In this document: positions 1 through 8,219 of the stretch, piece after piece
How the letters are laid out: every line of letters starts with the position of its first letter
How positions within the stretch are numbered: the stretch's first letter is position 1
NCBI GenBank assembly: GCA_963772645.1
Contig: CAVYYD010000011.1
Location: forward strand, 186,001-250,000
DNA length: 64,000 nucleotides
Source: DASSQJ01 sp963772645
Lineage (GTDB): Bacteria > Actinomycetota > Actinomycetes > Actinomycetales > Dermatophilaceae
Direction: 5' to 3'
The notes under the pieces: model-generated
The model's database searches: none
What the model was told of the DNA's origin: nothing
Seen by the model: the letters and a program-made list of their open reading frames with translations, nothing else
Position numbers and translations under genes: made by a program

Positions 1-993
1 GGCCACGGCCGAGGCGCAGGCGAGCGGGTGCCCCGAGTAGGTGAGGCCGCCGGGGTAGGCCCGGTCCTCGAAGGTCGCTGCCACGGGAGCGGAGATGACG
101 ACCCCGCCGAGCGGCACGTACCCGGAGTTGACGCCCTTGGCGAAGCAGATGAGGTCGGGGGTCACGCCCCAGCGGTCGACGGCGAACCACTCTCCGCACC
201 GGCCGAACCCGGCCATCACCTCGTCGGCGATCCAGAGGATGCCGTGCTCGTCGCAGATCTCGCGGACGCCGGCGAGGTAGCCCTCCGGTGGGACGAGGAT
301 GCCGTTGGTGCCGACGACCGTCTCGAGCATCACGGCGGCGATCGTCTGCGGGCCCTCCACCATGACCGTGTCGCGCAGGTGCTGGAGCGCGCGCTCGCAC
401 TCCTGCTCGGGCGAGCTCGAGTGGAAGGCGGAACGGAAGGGGTAGGGCCCCCAGAAGTGGACGAAGCCCGGTGCGCCGGGCTCGGACCCCCAGCGCCGCG
501 GCTCGCCGGTGGCCAGGATCGAGCCGGAGGTCGCGCCGTGGTAGCTGCGGTACGTCGTGAGGATCTTGTGCCGTCCGGTGTGGATCCTCGCCATCCGCAT
601 CGCGTTCTCGGTCGCCTCGGCGCCACCGTTGGTGAAGAACACCTTGTCGAGGTCCCCCGGGGCGCGCTCGGCGATCATCCGGGCGGCCTCGGAGCGGGAC
701 TCGTCGGCGAAGCTCGGCGCGATGGTGCACTGGCGGGCCGCGGCCTCCTGGATGGCGGCGACCAGCTTCGGGTGCTGGTAGCCGATGTTGACGTTGACGA
801 GCTGGCTCGAGAAGTCCAGGTAGCGCCGGCCCTCGAAGTCCCAGAAGTGCGAGCCCGACGCGCCGGCGATCGGCAGCGGGCTGATCCGTCCCTGCGCCGA
901 CCACGAGTGGAAGACGTGCGCGCGGTCGTCGGCCGCGACCTTCGCGCCGCGCTCGGGGTCGGGCTGGATGTCGGGGGCGTCGAAGGTGCTCAT
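1..993 (-). CDS. Class III aminotransferase (3' part cut by window edge)
   Basis: This is a PLP-dependent class III (omega) transaminase that moves an amino group from an amine or omega-amino acid to a keto acid. The visible 331 residues carry the family signature: DEVMAGFGR, then FAKGVNSGYVPLGG, with the PLP lysine at about residue 286. Family members are about 450 aa, so roughly 120 C-terminal residues lie beyond the window edge. The ATG start (complement of 991-993) fits the family. The gamma-aminobutyraldehyde-type dehydrogenase at 1691-3169, on the same strand, suggests a polyamine or omega-amino-acid catabolic pair, although tpx sits between them on the other strand. The exact substrate is not readable. 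Confidence 0.9.
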   Translation of the reverse strand, partial: MSTFDAPDIQPDPERGAKVAADDRAHVFHSWSAQGRISPLPIAGASGSHFWDFEGRRYLDFSSQLVNVNIGYQHPKLVAAIQEAAARQCTIAPSFADESRSEAARMIAERAPGDLDKVFFTNGGAEATENAMRMARIHTGRHKILTTYRSYHGATSGSILATGEPRRWGSEPGAPGFVHFWGPYPFRSAFHSSSPEQECERALQHLRDTVMVEGPQTIAAVMLETVVGTNGILVPPEGYLAGVREICDEHGILWIADEVMAGFGRCGEWFAVDRWGVTPDLICFAKGVNSGYVPLGGVVISAPVAATFEDRAYPGGLTYSGHPLACASAVA

Positions 994-1085
994 CGTCGGG
1001 CCTTTCGTTCGGGTCGCTGGTCAGGGTATCGGCGAGGGGTGGACCGGGTGCCGCGGCGGCCGGGGGCACGTGCTAGACAAGGCAG

Positions 1086-1583
1086 ATGCGCACGACCACA
1101 CTCGGCGAGACCACCGTCCACACCACCGGGGAGCTGCCCGCCGTGGGGTCGCCCGCACCGGCCTTCGTGCTCACCGGAGCCGACCTGGCGCCGCTGGCCA
1201 GCGACTCCTTCGCCGGCCGCCGGGTCGTCCTCAACATCTTCCCGAGCGTCGACACGCCCACGTGCGCGACGAGCGTGCGTCGGTTCAACGGGATGGCCGC
1301 GGGCCTGCAGGGCACGACGGTCCTCTGCGTGTCCCAGGACCTGCCGTTCGCCCAGGCGCGCTTCTGCGGGGCCGAGGGCATCGAGAACGTCGTCATGGGC
1401 TCGTCCTTCCGCTCCGACTTCGGCGCCGACTACGGCGTCACCCTCACCGACGGTCGGTTCGCCGGGCTGCTGGCCCGCGCGGTCGTGGTCCTCGACGTCG
1501 ACGGCAGCGTGCTGCACACCGAGCTGGTGCCCTCGATCGGCCAGGAGCCCGACTACGACGCCGCGCTCGCCGTGCTCGCCTGA
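1086..1583 (+). CDS. tpx: Thiol peroxidase (Tpx-type peroxiredoxin)
   Basis: This is an atypical 2-Cys peroxiredoxin that reduces peroxides in the cytoplasm using thioredoxin. Its 165 aa match the usual Tpx length. The peroxidatic Cys60 lies in SVDTPTC and the resolving Cys94 in ARFCGAEG, the classic Tpx spacing. The gene is divergent from the aminotransferase, with 92 bp between the two starts, and convergent with the aldehyde dehydrogenase across a strong hairpin. It belongs functionally with the thioredoxin and peroxiredoxin genes further on, but no ATACCC-type operator is seen in front of it. Confidence 0.95.
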   Translation: MRTTTLGETTVHTTGELPAVGSPAPAFVLTGADLAPLASDSFAGRRVVLNIFPSVDTPTCATSVRRFNGMAAGLQGTTVLCVSQDLPFAQARFCGAEGIENVVMGSSFRSDFGADYGVTLTDGRFAGLLARAVVVLDVDGSVLHTELVPSIGQEPDYDAALAVLA

Positions 1584-1606
1584 CCGCGGCGCCCGCTCCC
1601 GCGGAA

Positions 1607-1648
1607 CGTGTGTGAAGGCCTTCGCCCACGCGAGGGTCTTCACACACG
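1607..1648. terminator. Long hairpin between convergent genes
   Basis: Two 19-nt arms (1607-1625 and 1630-1648) pair at 17 of 19 positions around a 4-nt CCAC loop. The hairpin sits between the tpx stop and the dehydrogenase stop, so it can end transcription from both sides. It has no U-tract, as is common for actinobacterial terminators. Confidence 0.75.
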
Positions 1649-1690
1649 TCGGCGGGAGGGAAGCGGGCGGCTGGCTCGCGTCGGGCGCGC

Positions 1691-3169
1691 TCACCCCGGC
1701 AGGGTGAAGATCGTGCGGTGCCACGGCTTGTGCGCGACGGCGGTGTTGTCGTGCATGACGTGCTTGACGTTCGTGTACTCCTCGAAGGAGTAGGCGGACA
1801 TGTCCTTGCCGAAGCCGCTGTTCTTGTACCCGCCGTGCGGCATCTCGCTGATGATCGGGATGTGGTCGTTGACCCACACGCAGCCGGAGCGGATCTCGCG
1901 GCCGGCCCGGCCGGCCCGGTAGGTGTTCGTCGTCCACGCCGACGCGGCGAGGCCGTACTCGGTGTCGTTGGCCAGCCGGATCGCCTCGTCGTCGTCGTCG
2001 AAGGGGACGACGACGAGCACCGGCCCGAACACCTCGTCGCGCCACAGCTCGGAGTCGAGCGGGACGTCGGTGACCAGGGTCGGCTCGTAGTAGCAGCCCC
2101 GGGCGAGCTCGCCCGAGGGGGACCGTCCGCCGGTGACGACCTTGGCGTAGTCGCGGGCCCGGTCCACCATCCCGGAGACCTTCGCGAGGTGGGCCCGGGA
2201 GGAGAGCGGTCCGAGGTCGGTCGCCTCGTCGGCGGTCGGGCCGATGCGCACCTCGGCGAAGAGGTCGGCGACTCCGCGGACGAACTCGTCGTGGACCGAG
2301 CGGTGCACGACGGCCCGGGTCGCCGCGGTGCAGTCCTGGCCGGCGTTGATCAGGGATGCCGCGACGGCGCCGTGGACGGCCGCCTCGAGGTCGGCGTCGT
2401 CGAAGACGACGAAGGGGGCCTTCCCGCCGAGCTCGAGGTGGACCCGCTTGGCGGTCGCGGCGGCGGTGGCCATGACCTGGCGGCCGACGGCGGTGGACCC
2501 GGTGAACGAGGTCATCGCGACGCCGGGGTGCGCGACGAGGTGCTGCCCGGCGACCGGACCGCTCCCGGTGATGACGTTGACGACGCCGGCGGGGGCGCCG
2601 GCCTCGGTGAGCACCTCGGCGAACATCAGCGAGGTGAGCGGCGTTATCTCGGCGGGCTTGAGCACGATGGTGTTGCCCGCGGCGATCGCGGGCAGCACCT
2701 TCCAGGCCGCCATCTGGAGCGGGTAGTTCCACGGCGCGATCGAGCCGACGACGCCGATCGGCTCGCGCCGGATCGACGAGGTGTGGTCCCCGGAGTACTC
2801 GGCGGAGGCCATCCCGTCGAGGCGGCGGGCCGCGGCGCCGAAGAAGGCCGTGTTGTCGACCGTGCCCGGGACGTCGAACTCCCTGGCGAGGCGGATCGGC
2901 TTGCCGGCGTGCCGCGACTCGACCTGGGCGAACTCCTCGCTGCGCGCCTCGAGGAGGGCCGCCGCCCGGGCGAGCACGGTGGCGCGCTCGCCCGGTGTCG
3001 CCCGCGACCACTCCTCGAAGGCGGTGGCCGCGGCCTCGACGGCGGCGTCGACGTCGCCGGCGCCCGCGAGCCGGACCGTCTCGACGACCTCCCCCGTGCT
3101 CGGGTCCAGGACCTCGAACGCCTCGCCGGTGCTGCCGCTGCGGTGCTCGCCGCCGATGTACTGGTGCAT
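1691..3169 (-). CDS. Gamma-aminobutyraldehyde-type aldehyde dehydrogenase
   Basis: This NAD(P)-dependent aldehyde dehydrogenase (492 aa, normal family length) oxidises an aldehyde to its acid. The oxyanion and cofactor segment IAPWNYPLQM, the general-base region LELGGKAPFVVF and the catalytic cysteine in NAGQDCTAATR (around residue 288) are all present. The best family match by eye is the putrescine-pathway 4-aminobutyraldehyde dehydrogenases (PatD/Prr-like). With the class III aminotransferase at 1-993 it could convert a diamine to an omega-amino acid. Substrate choice is inferred from the neighbour and is not shown by the sequence. Confidence 0.88.
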   Translation of the reverse strand: MHQYIGGEHRSGSTGEAFEVLDPSTGEVVETVRLAGAGDVDAAVEAAATAFEEWSRATPGERATVLARAAALLEARSEEFAQVESRHAGKPIRLAREFDVPGTVDNTAFFGAAARRLDGMASAEYSGDHTSSIRREPIGVVGSIAPWNYPLQMAAWKVLPAIAAGNTIVLKPAEITPLTSLMFAEVLTEAGAPAGVVNVITGSGPVAGQHLVAHPGVAMTSFTGSTAVGRQVMATAAATAKRVHLELGGKAPFVVFDDADLEAAVHGAVAASLINAGQDCTAATRAVVHRSVHDEFVRGVADLFAEVRIGPTADEATDLGPLSSRAHLAKVSGMVDRARDYAKVVTGGRSPSGELARGCYYEPTLVTDVPLDSELWRDEVFGPVLVVVPFDDDDEAIRLANDTEYGLAASAWTTNTYRAGRAGREIRSGCVWVNDHIPIISEMPHGGYKNSGFGKDMSAYSFEEYTNVKHVMHDNTAVAHKPWHRTIFTLPG

Positions 3170-3262
3170 GGGCCGAGCATACGGCCGCCGACACGATCGG
3201 AACAGTGGGCCGAATCCCCTCGAGACGACTGATTCCGTCGCGGGCGTGGGAAGCAGCTGCCT

Positions 3263-3278
3263 GTATCAGTGCTGATAC
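3263..3278. repeat. 16-bp inverted repeat at the PEBP stop codon
   Basis: GTATCAG-TG-CTGATAC has perfect 7-bp arms. It overlaps the stop codon of the PEBP gene and lies 94 bp upstream of the aldehyde dehydrogenase start. It could be a regulator site for the dehydrogenase or part of a weak terminator; no second copy was seen near the aminotransferase. Confidence 0.4.
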
Positions 3279-3787
3279 GTGCCGTGGATGACGGCGCGGG
3301 CCAGGGTCTTGAACGCGAGGTTGAACGAGACGACGGCGGGGGAGGCGTCGGCGTCGACGCCGAGCGAGGGCTCGGAGACGGCGTGGACGACGAAGAAGTA
3401 GCGGTGCGGCATGTCGCCCTCGGGCGGCGCGGCCCCGGCGAAGCCGTGCTCGCCGCCGTCGTTGCGGCAGTGGAAGGCACCGCCGGGCAGGTCGCCGGCC
3501 GCGGCGCCGGTGTCCAGCGAGGTGACGTCGGCGGGCAGGTCGACGAGGACCCAGTGCCAGAAGCCGGACGGGGTCGGGGCGTCGGGGTCGAAGCACGTGA
3601 CGACGTAGCTCCGGGTGCCCTCGGGTGCGCCGCTCCAGGAGAGCTGCGGGCTCGTGTTGCCGGCAGCGGCGACCTGGTCGTCCTTGAGGGGCTGGCCGTC
3701 GGTGACGTCCTGGCTCGTCACCGTGAACGAGGGCACCGGCGGCAGGAGGTCGTAGGGGTTGGGGGCGACCGGGCGGTCGAGGCTCAT
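3266..3787 (-). CDS. YbhB/YbcL family Raf-kinase-inhibitor-like protein (PEBP)
   Basis: This is a phosphatidylethanolamine-binding-protein fold, 173 aa, cytoplasmic. The diagnostic ligand-pocket motifs are DPDAPTPSGFWHWVLVDLP near the middle and HRYFFVVHA in the second half. Bacterial members are small soluble proteins with no settled biochemical role. The ATG at 3787 is preceded by a good GAGGAGG ribosome site. It lies upstream of the aldehyde dehydrogenase on the same strand but 96 bp away, so co-transcription is possible but not shown. Confidence 0.93.
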   Translation of the reverse strand: MSLDRPVAPNPYDLLPPVPSFTVTSQDVTDGQPLKDDQVAAAGNTSPQLSWSGAPEGTRSYVVTCFDPDAPTPSGFWHWVLVDLPADVTSLDTGAAAGDLPGGAFHCRNDGGEHGFAGAAPPEGDMPHRYFFVVHAVSEPSLGVDADASPAVVSFNLAFKTLARAVIHGTYQH

Positions 3788-3936
3788 CGCTTCCTCCTCG
3801 GGGATCGGGATCCGGGTCGGGGACGGGGGACCGGGCCGGGCGGCGCCGACGGCGTCACCGCGTCCCGGCTCCGACGCTAGACCCGGGCGCGGGTCCGGGG
3901 ACCGCCCGCCCTCCGACTTCTTGCCCGGGCCGCCCG

Positions 3937-3998
3937 ACGGGTCCCGACGCGGCCGCCGGACGGGTCCCGACGCGGCCGCCGCACGGGTCCCGAGGCGG
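3937..3998. repeat. 2.7 copies of a 23-bp tandem repeat
   Basis: Two full 23-bp units start at 3937 and 3960 (each begins ACGGGTCCCGACGCGGCCGC), and a third partial unit runs from 3983 to 3998. The array lies in the 226-bp gap between the PEBP start and the stop of the Rsm22-family gene. Copy number may vary between strains. No gene or promoter was recognised in this gap. Confidence 0.85.
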
Positions 3999-4013
3999 AT
4001 CGGTGGCCACGGG

Positions 4014-4994
4014 TCACGAAACGGTCGGCGGCCACGGGTCGCCCCAGGTGGTGTCCCGGGCGGCTCGGTAGGCGTCCCGGTCGCGCCGGGTGACGATCTC
4101 GGTGCCCACCGAGCCGTCGGCCCGGCACACCTGGAGCCGCACCAGGCCCTGACGTCGCACCGGGTGGCGCAGCACCCGGCCCGGCACGGCCACCACCGGC
4201 TCGCGGGAGGCCAGGACGAAGGACAGCTTCTCGTCCTCGTGGCCCCGTTCGCCGCCCTTGAGCCGGCGGTGGAGCGCGCTCCGGTCGAGCCGGACGGCGA
4301 CGTGGCACCAGTCCCCCTCCCGCGCGGCCACCGGGCACGGGCCGGGCTGCGGGCACGGGGCCACGACGTGCCACCCGGCGCCGACGAGCCGGTCGCGGGC
4401 CACGAGCACCGCCGCGAAGCCGCGGGGAGTGCCGGGTTCGACGACGAGGACCCACCGTGCCGCCGCCGCGGCCGCGTCGACGGCGGCCGCCTGGACCGGC
4501 GGCGAGAGCTCGCCGAGGAGGTAGGCCACCGTCACGAGGTCCGCGGCCGGCAGGACGCTCCCGGGCCGGACCCGGGCCCGGGTCCAGCGCGCCCGCGCGA
4601 CCGGGGCGGGGGCGTGCCGCGCCAGCCGGCGGCCGATCGCCAGCGCGTCGGCGGAGCCGTCGACCACCTCGACCCGCTCGAGCCCGGGCAACGCCTCGGC
4701 CGCGGCCCACGCCGCCGCCCCGGTCCCCCCGCCGAGGTCGACGAGCGACCTCACCGCGGCGAGCGAGGGGTCCACGCCCAGCCCGAGCCGGAGCGCCATC
4801 GACACCGCCGCGTGCGTCGCCGGCATCCGGTAGGCGGCGTACGCGGCGGCCGACACGGGGTCGGCCAGGACCCTCCGTTCCGGGGGTGCCCCGGACCGGT
4901 ACACCTCGATGAGCCGCCCGGTCGCCCGGCGCAGGGCCACGCCGTCCACCCCGGCGAGGGCGGCGTCGAGCGCACGGGTCAGTGGAAGCGGCAC
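4014..4994 (-). CDS. Rsm22-family small-subunit rRNA methyltransferase-like protein
   Basis: This 326-aa protein has a class I SAM-binding domain (motif I SLVDLGGGTGAAAW near residue 90) and the C-terminal signature of the Rsm22/METTL17 family. The cysteine motif CPQPGPCPV, followed by DWCHV, matches the cluster-binding cysteines described for METTL17, so an iron-sulfur cluster is likely. Family members associate with the ribosomal small subunit; catalytic methylation is uncertain in several of them. The gene is divergent from the response regulator, with about 50 bp between starts. Confidence 0.85.
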   Translation of the reverse strand: MPLPLTRALDAALAGVDGVALRRATGRLIEVYRSGAPPERRVLADPVSAAAYAAYRMPATHAAVSMALRLGLGVDPSLAAVRSLVDLGGGTGAAAWAAAEALPGLERVEVVDGSADALAIGRRLARHAPAPVARARWTRARVRPGSVLPAADLVTVAYLLGELSPPVQAAAVDAAAAAARWVLVVEPGTPRGFAAVLVARDRLVGAGWHVVAPCPQPGPCPVAAREGDWCHVAVRLDRSALHRRLKGGERGHEDEKLSFVLASREPVVAVPGRVLRHPVRRQGLVRLQVCRADGSVGTEIVTRRDRDAYRAARDTTWGDPWPPTVS

Positions 4995-5045
4995 GGCGCC
5001 ATCCTCCTACGCTGGTCCCGGCACCACCCGAGTGAGGAGGTCGCG

Positions 5046-5780
5046 ATGGCTCGCCGGGTCCTCGTCGTCGACGACGAGCGCGAGATCCGCACCGTGCTGC
5101 GCGCCTACCTCGAGGCCGAGGGCCACGTCGTCCTCGAGGCGGCCACCGGGGCCGAGGCGCTGCGCCGTGCGCTGGCCACCGACGGGTCCGCCCCGGACCT
5201 CGTCCTCCTCGACATCGGGCTCCCGGACCTCGACGGCCTCGACGTCCTGCGGACCCTGCGGCGAAGCTCGGACGTCTACGTCATCCTCGTCACCGCCCGT
5301 GCCGAGGAGACCGACACCCTCATCGGGCTGTCCACCGGGGCGGACGACTACGTCAGCAAGCCGTTCAGCCCGCGCGAGGTCGTGGCCCGGGTCCGCACCG
5401 TGCTGCGCCGGAGGCGCGACGACACGACGCCACCGCCCGGCGGCGACGTCGTCGACGACCACGTCCTGCGCTTCCCGGGCCTGACCCTCGACCCGCGGCG
5501 CCGCGAGCTCACCGTCGAGGACCGGGAGGTCCGGCTCTCCGCGCTCGAGTTCGACCTGCTCCACGCCCTGGCCACCTCGCCCGGGCGGGTCTTCTCCCGG
5601 GCCCAGCTGCTCGAGGAGGTCTGGGGCTACGACTTCTACGGCGACGAGCGGGTCGTCGACGTCCACGTGCGGGGGATGCGCCGCGCGCTCGGCGACGACG
5701 CCACCGACCCCCGGGTCATCGGCACCGTCCGGGGCGTCGGGTACAAGTTCCTGCTGCGCCCCGAGGAGGCCGGCGCGTGA
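5046..5780 (+). CDS. OmpR/PhoB-family response regulator
   Basis: This is a 244-aa DNA-binding response regulator. The receiver domain has the acidic pair D9-D10, phospho-acceptor D56 in LVLLDIGLPD and the conserved Lys in YVSKPFSP. The C-terminal winged helix ends with the usual GTVRGVGYKF. The ATG at 5046 is preceded by GAGGAGG. Its stop overlaps the GTG start of the histidine kinase by 4 nt, so the two are translationally coupled and form a cognate pair. Confidence 0.95.
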   Translation: MARRVLVVDDEREIRTVLRAYLEAEGHVVLEAATGAEALRRALATDGSAPDLVLLDIGLPDLDGLDVLRTLRRSSDVYVILVTARAEETDTLIGLSTGADDYVSKPFSPREVVARVRTVLRRRRDDTTPPPGGDVVDDHVLRFPGLTLDPRRRELTVEDREVRLSALEFDLLHALATSPGRVFSRAQLLEEVWGYDFYGDERVVDVHVRGMRRALGDDATDPRVIGTVRGVGYKFLLRPEEAGA

Positions 5781-6934
5781 ACCGGCTCTCCGTGCGGCTG
5801 GTCCTCTCCCACCTCCTCGTCGCCCTCCTCGGCGGCGCGGCGACCTTCCTCGTCGCCCGGCTCCTCACGCCGGTGATCTTCGACCGGCAGATGGGGATGT
5901 CCGGCAACGGCGCGATGATGGGGCCGAACGGGCCGGCCGGGCAGGGGCTGCTGCGCACCCAGGTGGCGGACTCCGTGACGCAGGCCCTGTGGTTCGGCCT
6001 CCTCGTCGGGGTGCTCGCCGCGGCGGCCTTCGGGGTGCTGGCCGCCGCGCGGCTGGTCCGTCCCCTCGGCCGGCTCTCCGAGACCACCCGTGAGATCGCC
6101 GCCGGGCGCTACGACGTCCACGTCGACCGGCCCCAGGAGACCGAGCTCGCGGCGCTCGCCGACGACGTCAACACCCTGGGCCGGGCGCTCGCCGACACCG
6201 AGGCACGGCGTACCCGGCTGCTCGGGGAGCTGGCCCACGAGATGCGCACGCCGCTCACCGTCATCGACGGCTACGTCGAGGGGATGATCGACGGCGTCCT
6301 GCCGACCACCGCCGAGGACCTGGGCAAGGTCAGCGACGAGGTACGTCGGCTTCGCCGGCTCTCCGACGACCTCTCGGCGCTCTCCCGGGCCGAGGAGGGC
6401 CGGCTCGCGCTCGTGCCCCGCCCCACCGACCTCGGCGCCGTCGTCCGAGCCGCCGCCGAGCGACTGCGCCCCCAGGCGGAGGACGCCGGCCTGCGCCTCG
6501 CCGTCGACGTCCCGGACGCGCCCGTGCCGGTCGACGCCGACCCCGACCGGCTCGCCCAGGTGGTCACCAACCTCGTCGGCAACGCCGTGCGGGCCACGCC
6601 CGAGGGGGGCGCGGTGACCGTGGTGGTCGGCGCGGCCGCCGGCGGGCGCTGGGTCACCGTCTCCGACACCGGGGAGGGGCTGGCCGGGGAGGACCTCGAG
6701 CGGATCTTCGAGCGGTTCTACCGGGTGCCCGGGCGCCGTGGTGGCGCCGAGGGGAGCGGCTCCGGCATCGGGCTGACCATCGCGCGCGGGATCGCACGGG
6801 CCCACGGGGGCGACCTCGTCGCGAGGTCCGAGGGGCCCGGCCGGGGGGCGAGGTTCACGCTCAGCCTGCCGGCGCCGGCCGGTTCCGGGCGTACCGTTCG
6901 AGGACAAGCGCACACCGCGGAGGAGCAACCGTGA
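5777..6934 (+). CDS. HAMP-domain sensor histidine kinase with Met-rich external loop
   Basis: This membrane sensor kinase (385 aa) starts with a transmembrane helix (about residues 9-30), a short external loop, a second helix (about 72-95) and a HAMP segment. The H-box is ELAHEMRTPLTVIDGY and the ATPase part has NLVGNAVRATP, DTGEGL and GSGIGLTIARG. The loop contains RQMGMSGNGAMMGPNG, rich in methionine, a feature often linked to copper or silver ligands; this is inference. It overlaps both neighbours by 4 nt, forming a three-gene operon with the regulator and the NifX-like gene. Confidence 0.94.
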   Translation: MNRLSVRLVLSHLLVALLGGAATFLVARLLTPVIFDRQMGMSGNGAMMGPNGPAGQGLLRTQVADSVTQALWFGLLVGVLAAAAFGVLAAARLVRPLGRLSETTREIAAGRYDVHVDRPQETELAALADDVNTLGRALADTEARRTRLLGELAHEMRTPLTVIDGYVEGMIDGVLPTTAEDLGKVSDEVRRLRRLSDDLSALSRAEEGRLALVPRPTDLGAVVRAAAERLRPQAEDAGLRLAVDVPDAPVPVDADPDRLAQVVTNLVGNAVRATPEGGAVTVVVGAAAGGRWVTVSDTGEGLAGEDLERIFERFYRVPGRRGGAEGSGSGIGLTIARGIARAHGGDLVARSEGPGRGARFTLSLPAPAGSGRTVRGQAHTAEEQP

Positions 6935-7323
6935 CCGAACCCGTGAGTCCGCCGCCCGCCGACCCGGTGAACCCAGCGCCGGCCGACGTCGTCGTCGCCC
7001 TTCCCGCCGCTCCGGGACGCCGGGTGGGCCCCTCGTGGGGCAAGGCCCCGGTCGTGGCCCTGGCCACGGTGCGCGAGGGGGTGGTCGTCGGCTGGGAGGA
7101 GCACGAGGTCCGCTGGGACGCCTCGCACGACGAGGGCCACCACGGCAGCCACCACGCCCGGGTCGTCCGGTTCCTGCGCGAGCACGGCGTCGGCGCCGTC
7201 GCCGCCGACCACATGGGGCCTCCGATGGCCCACACGCTCGGCCGGATGGGGGTCGCGGTCCTCCTCGGCGCCACCGGCGACGGCGAGGCGGCTGCCGTGG
7301 CAGCCGCCTCGCGCGTGGGGTGA
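6931..7323 (+). CDS. NifB/NifX-family metal-cluster-binding domain protein, His-rich
   Basis: This small cytoplasmic protein (130 aa) has a dinitrogenase iron-molybdenum cofactor domain (alpha/beta, roughly residues 20-125; AADHMGPPMAHTLGRMG). Such stand-alone domains bind metal clusters outside nitrogen fixation. No nif genes are present. A histidine run (HDEGHHGSHH, about residues 68-77) adds a probable metal site. The GTG start overlaps the kinase stop by 4 nt, so it is the third gene of the two-component operon and may be part of the sensed metal response. Confidence 0.82.
   Translation: MTEPVSPPPADPVNPAPADVVVALPAAPGRRVGPSWGKAPVVALATVREGVVVGWEEHEVRWDASHDEGHHGSHHARVVRFLREHGVGAVAADHMGPPMAHTLGRMGVAVLLGATGDGEAAAVAAASRVG
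7283..7312. terminator. Perfect 14-bp hairpin inside the 3' end of the NifX-like gene
   Basis: The arms 7283-7296 and 7299-7312 are perfectly complementary around a GT centre. The hairpin is encoded in the last codons of the NifX-like gene and faces the convergent DUF2202 gene, so it probably terminates the two-component operon while still being translated. Confidence 0.65.
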
Positions 7324-7367
7324 GCCGGTCCCCGCTCCCGGGGTGAGCCGGGCGCCGACCGGCCCGC

Positions 7368-8120
7368 TCAGGTGGCGTCGGCGTAGGGGCAGTCCCCGGT
7401 GCCGGGGCCGTCGCCTCCGCCGTTCATCATGCCCGAGCCGGGTCCACGGCCCTGGGGCCCGGTGCCGAGGGTGCCGTCGGCGGCGGCCTGGTAGGCGGCG
7501 AGGTGGTGCTGCGACGCCTGGAGCAGGTGGCCGAGGACGGTGTCGACGTCGCCGGGGTAGTCGGCGGCGAGCATGTCCTGCAGGTCGGCGATGTCGCGCT
7601 GCTCGAGGGCGATGCCCACGTCGTACGCAGCGTCGAGGGACCGCTGCGCGTCGGTCCACCACCCGTCGTAGAGGGCCTGGATGTCCGGGTTCTGGTAGAC
7701 CCCGGGGGTCGCGTCGGCGGCCGGGTCCGAGACCCCGTAGCGGGTCAGGAGGGCGCCGATGGCGTCGAAGTGCTGCTGCTCGCTGTTCGTGATCATGCTG
7801 AACGGGCGGGCGCCGTCGTACTTCTGCGCGATGGCGGCGTAGAGGTCGCGAGCCATCTCCTCCTCCTCCCGGGAGAAGGCCAGGGCCTTCGCGAGCTCGG
7901 GGCTCGCGGTGGCGGTCTGCGTCGTCGTCGTCACGGCTGCACGGTTCATCGTGCCCCGGACGCCGCCGGCCGGACCGTTCCGGTAGCCGTTGCCGAGCCC
8001 GAGGGCGGTGCCGGGCGGAGCGTCGGGCGGTGCGGCGACGGCCTGCGTGACGGCGAGCCCGCCGGCGAGCAGTGCGCTGACGCCGAGTGCCGCTGCGGTG
8101 GTGCGGATCGTGCGGTTCAT
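7368..8120 (-). CDS. Secreted DUF2202 ferritin-like protein
   Basis: This is a 250-aa exported protein. A signal peptide (basic start, then ALGVSALLAGGLAVTQAVAA) is followed by a DUF2202 ferritin-like helical domain with the metal-ligand pattern EEEEMARDLY, NSEQQHFDA and LLQASQHHLAAY. The Gly-rich tail holds GSGMMNGGG and a single Cys. The ATG at 8120 with GGAGGTCCCC upstream is preferred over a longer GTG-led frame. Related domains oxidise or store iron; here a role in metal handling outside the membrane is inferred, consistent with the convergent metal-sensing operon. Confidence 0.88.
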   Translation of the reverse strand: MNRTIRTTAAALGVSALLAGGLAVTQAVAAPPDAPPGTALGLGNGYRNGPAGGVRGTMNRAAVTTTTQTATASPELAKALAFSREEEEMARDLYAAIAQKYDGARPFSMITNSEQQHFDAIGALLTRYGVSDPAADATPGVYQNPDIQALYDGWWTDAQRSLDAAYDVGIALEQRDIADLQDMLAADYPGDVDTVLGHLLQASQHHLAAYQAAADGTLGTGPQGRGPGSGMMNGGGDGPGTGDCPYADAT

Positions 8121-8165
8121 GGGGACCTCCTCGGTCGTGTGGTGGTGTCCTGCGACCAAGGGAAC

Positions 8166-8193
8166 GCCCCGCCCGTGAAGGCACGGGCGGGGC
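8166..8193. terminator. Hairpin after the MBL-rhodanese gene
   Basis: A perfect 12-bp stem (8166-8177 with 8182-8193) closes a 4-nt AAGG loop 27 bp past the stop of the MBL-rhodanese gene (minus strand) and upstream of the DUF2202 gene. Confidence 0.75.
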
Positions 8194-8219
8194 TCTCGTG
8201 AAGCGTTCGTGAAGGCGTG

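Noticed and set aside
990..3596. An 868-codon open frame on the minus strand
   Set aside because: It runs antisense to tpx and out of frame across the aldehyde dehydrogenase; its Arg/Pro/Gly-rich content is typical of GC-driven shadow frames.
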